From Eledone cirrhosa (taxonomy: Eukaryota; Mollusca; Cephalopoda; Octopoda; Eledonidae), in the NCBI GenBank assembly GCA_964016885.1, contig OZ024742.1, forward strand, positions 114,517,939 through 114,581,938: a stretch of DNA of 64,000 bases, in the 5' to 3' direction. Within the stretch, counting starts at the first letter, position 1. Each line of letters opens with the position of its first letter. The position numbers were made by a program, and so were the translations under genes. This document shows positions 1 through 13,419 of this stretch, piece by piece. Below the pieces are notes generated by a model. It did not search any database. It was not told the origin of the DNA and saw nothing but the letters and a program-made list of their open reading frames with translations.

Positions 1-205
1 CGCCACAGAAAATTACCACTACCAAGACTAATTTCACCACGCTTACCAAATGGACAAACCCGGATTGGTTATCAAACAGTATGGTATGGGCATTCTCACA
101 TGGAAATGGGCTAAGAGGAAGCTAAACACGATTGCCAGGGCATATGTGGCTTTATGGAAATCTTTTTCGGAGACTTTCGGATTATGGCTGAAGGAGAGCT
201 TACAG
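1..205. other. unassigned sequence
   Basis: Mixed-composition sequence at the left edge. I recognise no coding, RNA or repeat signature. It may be the upstream part of the LINE remnant that follows, but the frames are broken and I cannot show it. Confidence 0.2.
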
Positions 206-209
206 GATC

Positions 210-405
210 CTTGAGCTGGCAGTGCTACCCGGGGTCACTGCCTCTACGAGGTACACTCTACAGCTAGTAACCGTCATTACCCCAAGAGGAGCAGAACAAC
301 ATGATGTAATGAGGCTTATGTGAATCTTTCTTTGAACAACCCGATGTTCAGATATTTCTGGGCGATTGCAACGGTATTTTAGATGTAGTCTTGGACTGAG
401 TAGTG
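210..405 (+). pseudogene. possible LINE endonuclease remnant
   Basis: Across stop codons and frame changes the plus strand reads VTVITPRGAEQHDVMRLM and then ESFFEQPDVQIFLGDCNGILD. This resembles the APE-type endonuclease of non-LTR retrotransposons, where a strand ends LGDFNAIL just before the active site. Two frames are needed and several stops interrupt it, so it would be dead. The assignment rests on one motif and is tentative. A chance match is the alternative. Confidence 0.3.
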
Positions 406-473
406 ATAGTAGAAAGGGGAGGTGCTTAAAAATTCCTCGGAAACCTGCTAATAAGTTTCCAACTGTCTGATTG

Positions 474-900
474 TTAATGACTGAACATCCCGAACCTGCC
501 TATATGTACATGGACAAAAGCATTAGGGTCTTCCAGATTGTATCTAATTAGAGTATTCAGTAGGGAATTAGAGAGGGCAGCATAGGGTGTCCATTTCTCA
601 AAGTAATCGAAAACAAAGAACAAAAGTTGCATCCATATGGTTGATTTCATAGACAGGGTCCTGTTTACCTTGTGCGCAAAAAGGTGCCAAAACCAAATTT
701 GTGAATTAGTTAAGCAGGTGTTGAAGAAGGCAATCCCAAACATATAGTCGTTTGCCCTGAAAACTGCGATTAGAGTTGAATAGAAAAGGGTTACTGAAAA
801 TGAATACTGTGGGCATGTTGTGGGTTTTGGTGTGTGTGATGTGTGCCTTATTGCTTTCAAATTTTCTCACCCATTTATTTCTGTTTTTCTTTGTAAATGA
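474..900. other. no supported gene
   Basis: Frames are open on both strands here, but neither shows a recognisable domain or plausible splice context. I treat them as chance open frames in unconstrained sequence. Confidence 0.4.
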
Positions 901-903
901 TAT

Positions 904-912
904 ACACACACG

Positions 913-965
<53 letters not shown>

Positions 966-1002
966 GGGGGGTGTTTAAGTATATGTGTGTGTATGTGTGT
1001 GT
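904..1002. repeat. compound CA/TA/TG microsatellite
   Basis: A short CA run passes into a TA run and then TG runs with a poly-G interruption. Predicted proteins across it are dipeptide repeats and are not genes. Confidence 0.95.
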
Positions 1003-1254
1003 ATTGCTACATCCCAACAACTCTCCATCACAAAAGCAGCAGTCTTGACTATAAAACTTATGTTATGCTTATCTGTATTATATTTATAATAACGTGCCAA
1101 TTTGTCTGTTTTATTAAGGTCAAATGAAAATGGGAATATACCTGAACTGAACCCAATTGACTTTATATATATATATATCATAGATCACCATTTACAAAAA
1201 CGAATAATAGTTCAACGTATATTTCGAGCATATATCATCCCTCCAGAACATGTT

Positions 1255-1255
<1 letters not shown>

Positions 1256-1320
<65 letters not shown>
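1256..1320. repeat. (TA)n microsatellite
   Basis: An uninterrupted TA array of about 30 units. Confidence 0.97.
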
Positions 1321-1322
<2 letters not shown>

Positions 1323-1837
1323 ACCATTTGTTAAGAACTTAATTCGTTTTGTGATATTTTGCAATTTTGCAATAATATACACATACTGAATTCATCAGCC
1401 AACAATAAGGGTAACCTCCCTTGTCGAGCCCCACGTGGGTATTGGTAACGGTCAATCCTTGGCCTGGCACTTGAACTAAAAGCATGTTGAGAAAGTGACT
1501 TCCTTGTTCAACCATCTTACCAGAAGCTTAACATTATTTGTCTAAGCGGACAGTACTTGATTTAGGAGTCGCAGAAACCCAAATGCTGGATTTTCACCAA
1601 CCTTCCTGGGGTCCGGGTAAATTTTTCAATCATATTTTGTTATTTGTTTGACCCGAATTACTTGGTCGTTTCTATGGCTATGCGGATAATGGTTTAACCA
1701 TCATCTCAGTGTGTTTGTCCTTTTAACGTATGTTGTAGCTCTGGTTCGTTAGAATTTATTGAGCGGTTGCCACACATCTCGGAAGTTGTTTTTCGCTAAT
1801 TTCCAAAGCCGAAATACGATTCTCGCTAATTTATATT
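1321..1837. other. unassigned unique-looking sequence
   Basis: No motif recognised on either strand. The only landmarks are the two flanking TA arrays. Confidence 0.3.
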
Positions 1838-1839
1838 TG

Positions 1840-1890
<51 letters not shown>

Positions 1891-1985
1891 ATTTGTGTGT
1901 GTGTGTGCGTGCGTGTGTGTGTGTGTGTGTGCGTGTATGTGTGTGTGTGTGTTTTTGTGTTTGTGCGTATGAGTGTGTGCATGAG
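1838..1985. repeat. compound TA/TG microsatellite
   Basis: TA units change abruptly to TG units with CG and TT interruptions, then decay into TG-rich sequence. Confidence 0.95.
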
Positions 1986-2044
1986 TGTGATTGTATGCGT
2001 GAGTTTGTATACCTATGTTTATGAATTCTTGCGTTTAAGTGTAT

Positions 2045-2885
2045 ATATAGATATATATGCATGCACACAGTCAAAGCTCATACTAAACGCCTGTGTTTCA
2101 ATTATTTCTACTTTGTACATCAAGAGTCAATTATATCAATCAGAATCCTTTGATTCATATTGACCTCTAATCTATTATGAATTATTTATTATGAACAACC
2201 TTTCTGACAGATGCAGTGCTCTTTAAATCATTATTATTCATACAAACAGAGAAACCACACAGCTGTATTCAACCTTATGTGCTATTATAGCACATAGAAA
2301 AATTCTCTTTTATAATACATCTTACGTTGCTCCGTCTACAGCTCTTAATAAATTAAAGAAACATCACATCATCTATTCATCTGCAGAGATACTTGAAATA
2401 TTGCATTCGTAGTATATGCAATCAATATACATTGAATGCTACGCAATATAATATAAAATCAATATCTAATCTGCAGAAGAGCCTTTCTCCCTAATTTTAA
2501 AACGATTTCACATACTGTTTTGTTTTAAATTATGTTATAAATGTGTTTAATATGTGTTAATCTAAATTTGCCAACCACATTAAATGTATATTTTAATCTG
2601 GTTAGAGCTTCAGAATATAAAGAAAGATTTGTGAGTTGTCTTCCCATCAAATGTAGTTAAATGTAAGAAGCTATTGTTGTTTTTAATACAAATGTAAGAA
2701 GCTATTGTTGTTTTTAATACATATTGTTGTTTTTAATTCAACAAAATATATGTTCAAACAATTACTTAACTACACGTTCAGTATAATATATAATACGTTT
2801 GTAGCTATAAACCTAATAAACATTAATGGAGCATTAAATTTATTATTCGGTTATTGTTATTTTTAGAGAATCTATACAATGGTAT
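2045..2885. other. AT-rich sequence with a 31-bp tandem duplication
   Basis: No gene is visible. At 2,659-2,720 a 31-bp unit containing GTAAGAAGCTATTGTTG occurs twice head to tail, followed by a partial third copy ending near 2,738. A smaller tandem echo (AGTGAAATATGTA) sits near 3,055-3,105. Confidence 0.6.
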
Positions 2886-3000
2886 ATATACACACACACT
2901 GAGGACATAGATTTACTCATACACACACATAAATCCACAAACGCGCGCGCACGCGCACACACAAACACACTTACAAAAACATACACGCTGATCTTAAAAT
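2886..3000. repeat. degenerate CA-rich tract
   Basis: CA and CG dinucleotides dominate with many interruptions, which suggests an old microsatellite. Confidence 0.8.
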
Positions 3001-3480
3001 ATACGATTCGTTGTCAGCTAAATTCTTGTCTCATACCTTACTTAAAACTTTGGAAAGTGAAATATGTATGTGCTCGTGAGAAAGTGAAATATGTAAGTGC
3101 TCAAGTGATAAAGATAGAGAGAAAGAGATGGAGGGAGTCGAATATATATATATAGATGTGGGAGTGCATTGCCTAACAATCACAGTTCATTTCGCGTAAG
3201 TTGTATAGATAAACAAATTAAGCACCGAATTGTCGTAAGAATTAGAATCGATATGAATGACCTGGTACCTAAAGACGGCGCTTCACTATGACCGATGATC
3301 AGGAGAATGACCAAAACCAACCAAATATTTGTTTTTCATTTTTATTGATTTTACCACTGTGTTTTATATAGAAATTAAAATAATATATACACCATAATAA
3401 TTGAATTATAACGAAATACTTAAAATGCGTGTGCACGGTTGTATTTGTATCAGAACATCTGTGCATATGTGGTTATTTCA

Positions 3481-3534
3481 ACCACACATACACATACACA
3501 CACACCCACACACATACACCCATACACACACACA

Positions 3535-3590
<56 letters not shown>

Positions 3591-3735
3591 ATGTACATAT
3601 GTATATACATATATGTATATGTATATATATGTTTGTATATATATCTATATATATATGTATATATATATATATATAATAAAGTATATATCCCTACACACCC
3701 ACACACATACACGCACACACACACACACACACACA

Positions 3736-3803
<68 letters not shown>

Positions 3804-3869
3804 GTATATGTACATATGTATATATATATATATATATGTATATGTATATATATATATATTTGTATGTAT

Positions 3870-3914
<45 letters not shown>

Positions 3915-3918
3915 TATG
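3481..3918. repeat. two-fold compound CA-TA array
   Basis: The CA run, long TA run and GTATA-rich spacer occur twice (from 3,481 and from 3,697). In both halves the TA array ends in the same junction, ATAATAAAGTATATATCC or close to it. That junction also starts the dispersed module at 3,919. The whole block looks like a local duplication of a microsatellite plus module edge. Confidence 0.85.
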
Positions 3919-4233
3919 TAATAAAGTATATATCCATACACGCCAAAAGCGTATAGGGGCACATGTATTGTCCAACCATATGCCAATGTGGTTCAATGGA
4001 AGGTTAATAAATTAACGAGCCAGAACATATATAATAAAGGTTTAGCAAATAAGAAAAAGTTTCAAAATAAATTTCAAAAAATTAATAGTACTTACTATGG
4101 TTACCTTTACCGAATCGGTTTCGAGTCTCAAAAATAAATGGACAGTCCTTGCGGCCTTCCATTGAAAAGATAAACTCTCGTCAGAAGGTTTTTTTTTAAC
4201 TCGGAGAATATAACATTCCCGAGTTCAAATTAC
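3919..4233. repeat. local module, direct copy 1
   Basis: About 315 bp, repeated at 4,411-4,722 with occasional substitutions. Both copies start beside TAAAGTATATATCC and contain GGTTACCTTTACCGAATCGG or a one-base variant. No coding frame or element class is recognised. Confidence 0.85.
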
Positions 4234-4410
4234 GAACTGGCGCTATTCAAAATTGTTTCCGAGATGAGAATGAATGATGTGGAAGCAAATATGTACAGTC
4301 CCGTGTGTAAAGATAGAAGCAGAGACAGGAGAGGTCAGTCTACTACCACTATAAATAGCAGCAGTCAAAACGACCGAATTTCATCTCGACCAAGAGGAGG
4401 ATAATAATAA

Positions 4411-4722
4411 TAAAGTATATATCCCTACACGCAAAAAGCGTATAGTGACACATGTATTGTCCAACCATATACCAATGTGGTTCAATGGCAGGTTAATAAA
4501 TTAACGAGCCAGAACATATATAATCAAAGTTTAGCAAATAAGAAAAAGTTTCAAAATAAATTCAAAAAAATTCACTGTACTTACTATAGTTACCTTTACC
4601 GAATCGGTTTCGAGTCTCAAAAATAAATGGACAGTCCTTGCGACCTTCCATTGAAAAGATAAACTCTCGTCAGAAGGTTCTTTTCACTCGGAGAATATAA
4701 AATTTCCGAGTTCAAATTCCCG
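4411..4722. repeat. local module, direct copy 2
   Basis: Second direct copy of the module at 3,919-4,233, entered through an AATAATAATAAAG junction. It is followed at once by an inverted partial copy. Confidence 0.85.
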
Positions 4723-4723
4723 A

Positions 4724-4815
4724 CTTCAACCGATTCGGTAAAGGTAACTATAATAAGAAAAGTGAATTGTTTTAATTTATTTTGAAACTTTTTCTTATTT
4801 TCTAAACCTTGATTA
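4724..4815. repeat. local module, inverted partial copy
   Basis: Reads as the reverse complement of roughly 4,514-4,606: CCGATTCGGTAAAGGTAACT matches the opposite strand of the direct copy. Copy 2 and this copy can pair into a hairpin with a loop of about 110 bases. The inverted copy runs straight into a TA array. Confidence 0.8.
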
Positions 4816-5007
<192 letters not shown>

Positions 5008-5010
<3 letters not shown>

Positions 5011-5072
5011 GGGACAAAATGAAACGAAATTTCATTTCCCACTCTTAGTACGGCTGTTACTTAAATATTTGT
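5008..5072 (-). repeat. dispersed module also seen at 53.9 kb
   Basis: The minus strand carries GAAATGAAATTTCGTTTCA preceded by an ATATTTAAGTA block. The same arrangement is on the plus strand at 53,870-53,930. It is probably part of one transposon tail family, with both copies embedded between TA arrays. Confidence 0.6.
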
Positions 5073-5089
5073 ACATATATATGTACATA

Positions 5090-5216
<127 letters not shown>

Positions 5217-5431
5217 ACACATACGTATATGCACATACCTGTATATATAACATACCTGGACTGACACTTAGAAATTATTGAATATCTAAGGCAGGTTTCT
5301 GTAAATCCGAAATCAACAAAATCCGCTTGTGATGTATACAAGTTACGTTTTTGGATGATCTAACAGAGGATTTACTTTCTTAACAGGCTACCGTTATAAC
5401 CCAAAAGCAAGTGTGATAGCACATGTTACTC

Positions 5432-5530
5432 CATATATATATATATATATATATATACAGAGAGAGAGAGAGAGATAGAGAGATAGAGAGACAGAGAGAG
5501 ATAGAGAGTATGTGAGAGATAGAGAGGGAG
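5432..5530. repeat. TA/GA compound microsatellite
   Basis: A TA run followed by a GA run with GATA interruptions. Confidence 0.95.
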
Positions 5531-5599
5531 CGAGTAAAAATGGGATGGAAAAGTTTCGGGGTGCTACTACCGTTGCTAGATACAAATTATCTCTAATTC

Positions 5600-6240
5600 A
5601 AATTAAATAAAGGTGTACGAATCATGTATGCGCTCAACAATGCTTCATGGAAGGGGAACCTGGGCACTGCGTGCCTATGATCTACGGAGAGTGGAAAGAA
5701 GTGAAGCCTCTAGGCTCCTATGGATGTGTAACAATAGTGTACTTGAACGGTGAAACGTAAATGAATTGAAAGCATGACTGGGCATCAAAGGATCAAATTA
5801 TGTGTGCAAGTTTGAATATTTCAGTGGTTTGTACATGGGATGAGCATGAAGTATTACATCTGCATAAAAGGATGGTGGGCGCTCAAGGTTGCAGGGTGCT
5901 TTAAACATGGAAAACGATGGATGAAACGTTGGATGAAACGATAAATACTGACTTGGTTCAGCTGACCCTCTTTGCAGAGATGACACAGGAAAGAGAAATC
6001 TGGTGTTACGGCGTTCAGCAAAAGACCAGAATCAACAACCCAGCCCAGGCCCAAACTTAAATTTAGCTTTATGCTTAGGATGTGCTTCCATTTGTCATGG
6101 ACACCCAGCCTAAATACGGTCGTAATCTGAGCAAAAACGTCAGCAAACCCACACACTCACACACATAACATGCTCACCCAGGTCTCACCGTATGGTTCTG
6201 TTCCCCAGACTTGTCTCATAATAGGACCACACAACAAAAC
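5600..6240. other. unassigned repeat-like sequence
   Basis: Intermediate GC content and a repeat-like feel, but no family recognised. Short frames on the minus strand (5,798-6,156) show no domain. Confidence 0.3.
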
Positions 6241-6329
6241 GACCTAACTATGAGCAAGGTATGGCAAGGCAAACTGGCCACATCTCCCTTTTAATGAGAC
6301 CAACCTGCTCCCAAATTATGGGTCCACTC

Positions 6330-6840
6330 TGAAAAAACTACGGCGTGGCCAACTGGCCAGGCACTTGTGAGATCTGTGATACCCATTTACACACTGTAAA
6401 ATTGGTTGATTTTACGAAGAGCATCCAGTCCTAAAATCCCAGCCCCAAACAGTCCTGTTTGATCAGGGTACGGCGTGGCCATGTGCAAATATTGTTTCAC
6501 GACATGGCCACCCAGTTACAAAATGTAAACGTGGTTGGAAGTAGAAAGCGTATCGAACAGCCGTAAAACCCCAGCCCCCAAACACGGCCCCAAAAGTGGC
6601 AAGGCTTTTTGGGGCCAACTAGAAAGACCCTCACCCCCTCCTTCATGGTGCCACCAAGTTCCACACTGTAAACGTGGGTGGTGTTAGGAAATCCATCCGG
6701 CTGTAAAAATTCCAGCCTAAATAGAGTTCCGTTTGAGCAAGGTACTCTAGCTGGCCAGACTTGCTTCATTTCGCAGACGACACGTCTAACCCAGGCAAGC
6801 ATTGAAAAATAGACGTCCAACGGCGTTGTTAATGATGATA
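6330..6840 (+). repeat. three decayed tandem SINE-tail copies
   Basis: A degenerate unit recurs about every 150 bases, near 6,385, 6,510 and 6,650. Each has a CCA..CA(G/T)TTACA..CTGTAAA block, a GTGG(T)TGG block, a CATCC(A/G)(G)C block, then CTGTAAAA..CCAGCC. The last copy continues to GTCTAACCCAGGCAAGCATTG and ends at AATGATGATA. This order matches what I recall as the 3' part of an abundant octopus SINE that ends in ATG repeats. Family assignment is from memory; the internal repetition is directly visible. Confidence 0.65.
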
Positions 6841-6912
6841 TATATATACATACATGGTTTCTTCCACACCTCCTTTCAAAAGCACGTCTGCAGTTATCCG
6901 TACGCCATGTGC

Positions 6913-7560
6913 ATTTTCGTTAGGTGGAGAGAATTATATGCTGATGTCATAAACCCCATCACAACGACATATGCTGATGCACACGAAGTACATATGTTGA
7001 CAATGAATAATCTCTTGGAGCCTGATATAACAAGGGCGATTAAAAAGGCCGCTGGGAAGGATAAAGATATGCCTTACTTGTTAAAAGCCTGAAATAATGA
7101 AGGTATTTTCTGGCTGATACTTGTATGCCTTGTAGCCTGGATAAATGGAAAGGCACCTAAGCAATGGCAAATTGGGAGTGATAATCCCGATTTTCAAAAT
7201 GAGCGTCAAGAGAGATTGGTCAGATTATAGAGGAATTTTCTTCTAATGTCTCCCCGCTAAATACTATGCTAAATGTTTGGCAAAGAGATGTAAGGAGCGT
7301 GCCGAATCCAAGCTAACTGATGAACAGTTTAATCTTCGTGCAGGACGTAGCACAGCTGACCAAATATTCACACTTCGGTAGGTCTCTGAAAAATCATTGG
7401 AATATTACCGAGAGGTGTATCCATGAATTTTACATCCCGAAATGTTATATGATCGCGTTCCTCGCGACCTGCTGTGGAAAGTTCATCACAGGTATGCGCT
7501 CGATGGTTAGCTTCGTGTTGCCTGATGTCTCTTAAACTTTTATTAAAAATAAATCTCGAA
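6913..7560 (+). pseudogene. LINE reverse transcriptase fragment
   Basis: Pieces of a non-LTR reverse transcriptase are readable in order across several frames. First comes a linker (RWRELYADVI and LEPDITRAIKKAAGKDKD) that corresponds to the usual KNGKAPG region just before the RT. Then KQWQIGVIIPIFK, DYRGI, then KLTDEQFNLRAGRSTADQIFTLR (residues around motif 2). Last is YDRVPRDLLWKVHHRYALDG, the usual AYDRVPR catalytic-strand motif in which D is a metal ligand. Stops and frameshifts make it inactive. The later FADD motif and C-terminus are missing. It shares wording with the decayed LINE at 51-53 kb, so the two are probably the same or sister families, perhaps RTE-related. The clade is not certain. 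Confidence 0.8.
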
Positions 7561-7679
7561 TATGGCCACATGATTAGGGCTCATTTCATTTGTCATAACT
7601 GCGATGATGTTACTATAAACAACTGTCACAGCGTACACTTCAACATAACACAGTTTGAAAGAGACAGATAATTATCCAT

Positions 7680-9165
7680 GAAATCATCGGAAATAACGGC
7701 ATCCTACGTATAACAACTGATACATTAAGGAATGTATTCATTACGGCTGCATAAAGAATATGCGATGTCAGATACAATCAGCATCGAACATGAAAAAGTA
7801 AACAAATACCAACAATCAAAAACTATGAAGAACCTAGCTGTTACACAGTCGAGGAATGTGATTAGTAATCACGGCTTACCTAATTAGACGATACTTTCTT
7901 ATGTAATCACCGATAATCGCAAAAACAAAGCAATTAACGATAAGTGTAGATACACATATTTATTTTCCATAAACATATAACATGCGATTTTAAATGAATA
8001 TAGTCGTAACTACTTTATAGATCAATGGATGAATTACTTTCTAAAATACATACAAAATCGTTCCAGTGATGTCCAGATCCCTTAAATAACCTTCAAAAAA
8101 GCATTTACAGATAAGCTATTATGGTATCTTATGTAGGAATGCTTAATAATACGATCATCACCATGCTCAAACAAGACAAATGTCTTAATGAAATTCAAAT
8201 CAGAATAGAAATCGTTTCATTATTGACACAATTTAATTCAATGTCAACAATTAGTAACAAATGAATGATATCGGGTCGGAAGCAAATATTACGAAGACCG
8301 ACGACAAATTAATCATGGCATCATTAGAGACCCAAATGCATGAAACATTTAGATTATTATACTAAAATTATTATAAAATGTTGATAAATATTTACAAAAC
8401 AACTAGAAGTTTGTCTTAAATGATTGCATAAACTTCGATCATCGCAGTGACTTAAAATCGCTAATTAATACTATAAACAATAATGTGCACATCACCATGG
8501 AATGCAGTAAAGTCATTTGAGATTCCGGAACATTTTAATCATGAAACACTCACACACATTAAAGACGACACCCGTTGTAAGCAACAATCTGGAAAGAGTA
8601 CATACTCATTATTTTAGCCCACTCAAAACATGCAAAAACAAACATATCATTTAATCCAGCAAATATAATCTGCACAATTATCTCAAATTAATAAACCTGA
8701 AGAGAAGCCAACAATAATTAACTGAAATGCTGATTCAAAGACATTTCTCCACATGTTAATCGATAACACATTATAATATGTCAACGCAATATGAATTCAA
8801 TAAGTACGAAGAATCTAACTCAATTCAGATACAGTCATTATTTTATCCTACAATACAATAGAAAACCAAATGTATAGAGATACATATAACAGTTTCCACC
8901 TGAAAATTGAGGCAGAGAAATAAGATCACGAAATGAAAAATTGTACTCGAAATGCACAAGAAAATGAAAAGTGAAATACAAAAACAAATCCCTAAAATAA
9001 CTATTTGACAGTGCTAAATTTCACATGTCAACAGTCAAAAAGACATTACGTCCTACATAATGTAAATGTGGTAACAACAAACACATTATCTAAGACATAT
9101 CAGAAATATCATATCACCTGTCATGAATAGTAATATATACAAATACATGTGAAGAAAGACCCCAT
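7680..9165. other. AT-rich sequence, nothing identified
   Basis: About 1.5 kb with no long open frame, no microsatellite and no repeat family I recognise. It is notable mainly for lacking simple repeats in an otherwise array-rich window. Confidence 0.5.
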
Positions 9166-9324
9166 TAGTGTAGATCATGACCAGGATTGAACCCCATACC
9201 AGATCTCCAACACCATTAGTACCTACCACCAGAGAACGTGTCTCAGGTGGCGGATAGCGTTACGGCGATCAGATATAAAGTCGTTTGGGATATAGTACAG
9301 TCGGTTGAACATCATAGGCTAACC

Positions 9325-10195
9325 AAGCTACTTTCATGGAATGTGACCAAATGAGGTTTGTTTTTCAATATAATCTCCTTTGTGGTCCACACTACCGGTG
9401 CTGGATCCCATAGCTGAAACTTTCATTCTGTTTTTCAAATGATCATCAACAGCAGATATGGTGTCATCATCACAGTAATACTGGCTCCCAGTAAAGTGAT
9501 CTTTCATTATGAGGACCATATAATAGAGTATAGGGAGACTGTTCAACCAGTTCAAAGCCACACTGTCGCTTAGCAGTCATTGAAACCTAGGAGGTGTGCT
9601 GGAACATTTTTCTGTTGAAATAGGAACTCATATGTCTGTTGTTTTTCTGGGCGTTTGATCTTGATAGCCTTCGGTAACTGTCTCAGTATACTGGCAAATT
9701 TATTTCTAGTGTTTATCTCTGCTTCCTCCAAAATAAAGGATATCAACTTCCATTCAGATGAATTAACTTAGCCTTCTCTGGAGCAGGTGGGGAGCTGTAT
9801 GTAAATGTTATGGATGTTTTTGAATTTGGCACAGAGTAAGGAACATAACACTCATTTTAGATTCAGAAATGTTTAAGGAAACCAACTGGATCTGTCTCAA
9901 TGAATGTGAGATTTCCCTGTCATGCGATCAGCCTTGTCTGCATTTGATTATGTGTCAGAAAACGTGACATCCACGAAGTAGAAACCTTCCGCATGTCAAG
10001 TTTATTTTGCAGAATATTCTCAACTCTCTCACGAGATATGTTAATAGTATTGGCTATTTCATTTAAAGTCAATCAACTGTCACCCATCACCATGTGTTGA
10101 ACACGATCAACGTTTTCATCTGGGGTGGTAATTGCAGAACGTAAAGATCTTGGGTCATCTTTAAGACATTCTTTCACCTCTCAAATGTAGTCGAG
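9325..10195 (-). pseudogene. mariner-like transposase pseudogene
   Basis: Read on the minus strand from 10,195 downward, the frames spell a mariner transposase in order. DDPRSLRSAITTPDENVDRV is the helix-turn-helix linker. LTLNEIANTINISRERVENIL is the second DNA-binding helix block. STSWMSRFLTHNQMQTRL corresponds to the family's WVPHEL/LT..QK region. SPPAPEKAKLIHLNG, KTIKIKRPEKQ, VPAH and QCGFELVEQSPY follow, then a C-terminus with DDDTISAVDDHLKN. Mariner enzymes cut and paste DNA using three acidic residues (DD34D). Here the first (DETW block) is not readable, the second reads QKNVPAH instead of HDNAPAH, and the PDLAPSD block is lost. Stops and frameshifts occur throughout, so it is dead. 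I did not find convincing terminal inverted repeats. Confidence 0.85.
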
Positions 10196-10199
10196 ATAG

Positions 10200-10790
10200 A
10201 TTCGATGACAGGATATATTGAAAGAAATTCTGAAAATATATAACCGTACCAATTTCATTTCGTTGGGAATTCAAACAACATTCAAATTTATTACTGATAA
10301 ATAAAGAAAATTTAATTTCTAAAAATATAGAAAATTCTGCTGAATAAATATGAATAATTTACATGATAGTTTCTTTATATTTAAACAGTCTTGAATCTTC
10401 GACATTCATGGAACACAAATGCACCTAGAGGTTAGGCTACAATTATTATCTGGATTTTTAAATGAACCGTCTTCACAAACGTGGAGAGCTGCAACGATTC
10501 TGTCAAAACTCAGATATCATGCACAACTATTAAAATTGAATCATAACACGATAGCATATTCAGCCTTGTACTCTGTAAAAATGAGACAATTTTCAAAAAC
10601 CGTCCAGGTCGAGGGAATTAACTGTTAGTACGGCATCTGCACATCTCGCTGTATTTGTTGCAAATAATGATATTGTAGGTGTTCTTTAATCCACAATAGA
10701 ATTGGGAAACATTTACCGAATACGAAAGGACCACATACAGACAAACCCACACATTTATATATATACATATTTATCCCCCCACATCCACCC
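10200..10790. other. flank of mariner copy, unassigned
   Basis: AT-rich sequence that may include the 5' end of the mariner element. No reliable terminal repeat or gene seen. The frame at 10,419-10,628 has no recognisable domain. Confidence 0.3.
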
Positions 10791-10794
10791 CTCA

Positions 10795-10809
10795 CTATAT
10801 CTCTCTCTC

Positions 10810-10851
<42 letters not shown>

Positions 10852-10853
10852 AG
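10795..10853. repeat. CT/TA microsatellite
   Basis: A short CT run followed by a TA run that borders the next dispersed repeat. Confidence 0.9.
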
Positions 10854-11065
10854 AAGAAGGGATATTTAATTTGTTGGTATTTCAACAAATATAAATGTTT
10901 ATAACTGATTCAGAGCACTCAACAAGTTTTCTAGAGTATAATATACAATGATATTAAATAAATGGAAACTAGGTTTATAAAATCATATTTATTATATTAT
11001 ATATATTTAAAGGGTATGCTATCATCAGATAAAATACGAAGTGTGTTTTATAAATGTTGACATAA
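10849..11065 (-). repeat. dispersed repeat with decayed hammerhead core
   Basis: Shares its layout with 11,128-11,390: TATTTAATTTGTTGG, a TTTATAACTGAT block, GGAAACTA(G/T)GTTTATAAAA, then on the minus strand ATTTTATCTGATGA. The minus strand keeps the CTGATGA core at 11,022-11,028, but the GAAA element reads TAAA and stem II has been shortened. A third trace of the family starts at 54,590. Confidence 0.65.
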
Positions 11066-11127
11066 CCAAGGAGAATATACCTTAACGGTTCAAGGTATCC
11101 CTTACTATATATGAATATATATATATA

Positions 11128-11390
11128 TATATATGTAGAAGTTATATTTAATTTGTTGGGATACAACAAGCAAATATATTTATAACTGATATAAAGCACT
11201 CAACAACTTATTGGAGTAAAAATACAATATAATACAATATATTAACAAATGGAAACTATGTTTATAAAACCATATTTATTTCATTATACATATTTCAAGG
11301 ACACCAAAGCAAATTATGGTGCGCTTTCTTCAGATAAAATATAATATAGATCAGTTTTATAAACAAATATTGACATACACTTAAAGAATG
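11128..11390 (-). repeat. dispersed repeat with intact hammerhead-like module
   Basis: Second copy of the family at 10,849, bounded on the left by a TA array. It contains the folded module described separately at 11,278-11,340. Confidence 0.7.
11278..11340 (-). ncRNA. hammerhead-ribozyme-like module
   Basis: On the minus strand: AUUUUAU (stem I), CUGAAGA (canonical CUGAUGA with one change), a 30-nt stem II hairpin, GAAA, a tiny stem III, the NUH triplet AUA, then AUGAAAU, which pairs with the first strand (seven pairs, one G-U). Stem II pairs AAG with CUU, has one C-C mismatch and a G-U, then CACCA pairs with UGGUG. Hammerheads self-cleave after NUH. The U7 to A change may be tolerated. The same plan with different stem II sequence occurs at 14,996-15,059. 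Confidence 0.6.
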
Positions 11391-11529
11391 CGACCATGTC
11401 GTTTGGAAGCTCCCGGATAGTGGGGCTACTAATTTTATTATTGGTCTATTATGCAAATTAGTGTCGGAGAGGTTGAAATCCCGTACATTTAAATATGGTT
11501 TTATAAATATAGTTTCAATGTGTTAATAT

Positions 11530-11860
<331 letters not shown>

Positions 11861-11944
11861 ATACTGTAACTGTTTAATGTGTATGAAATCATCAGGATTT
11901 TACTGATGATTTCATACGCGTGAAATAAATCTAATCCTGTAGTA

Positions 11945-12287
11945 GTCAATTCTATATATTCTGAAGGCGCTTATCGGTCACTAATGACCACAGTTTTGTA
12001 CTTAAAAAGGTTCTCTCCGTGGCACAAGCATTAACAAGTTTTAGCTGTGGAAGACCAGCAGTCGCCCATGCATACCTAATCCTAACACCATGCCACCAAT
12101 TTTGTCCAAGGGAATGCCAATAACCGATACAGCTTCACACCAGTGACTGAGTGAACTGGAGTAACTTGAAATAAATGTCTTGCTCAAGGACCCAATGTAT
12201 CAATCCGTCCGAACATCGAAAACACAATCTCTCAATTGCAAGCCCAACGCTCAAACAACTAAGCCGTGAACCTTCATAATTCTCTAT
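11945..12287 (-). repeat. cephalopod-type repeat with tRNA-like end
   Basis: Contains CAGTCGCCCATGCATACC, CAAGGGAATGCCAATAACCG, GAGTGAACTGGAGTAACTTG, TCTTGCTCAAGGA and CTCAAACAACTAAGCCGTGA in that order. I recall the same order from a common octopus dispersed repeat whose end reads, on the opposite strand, like a tRNA A-box and anticodon region (GGCTTAGTTG). Decayed relative to that memory. The family name is not certain. Confidence 0.55.
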
Positions 12288-12291
12288 CTCT

Positions 12292-13120
<829 letters not shown>

Positions 13121-13170
13121 TAATACATTGACAGAGAAAGCTATTAGCGATACACCAACCAATTTCCAAC

Positions 13171-13288
13171 TCACTCAACAAAGACTAAGAAATATAAATA
13201 TATATATATATATAGTAATAATAATAAAATTGAAGACTAAAATCCAAAGAGCAGCGATTCTTTGCTTAAACTTTAATCTGTTATTTTA

Positions 13289-13327
<39 letters not shown>

Positions 13328-13357
13328 ATTTCCAACTCACTCAACAAAGACTAAGAA

Positions 13358-13419
<62 letters not shown>

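Noticed and set aside
3429..3996. Many long Tyr-Ile, Cys-Val and His-Thr frames here and in the other arrays
   Set aside because: They are translations of TA, TG and CA microsatellites in every frame and strand, not proteins.
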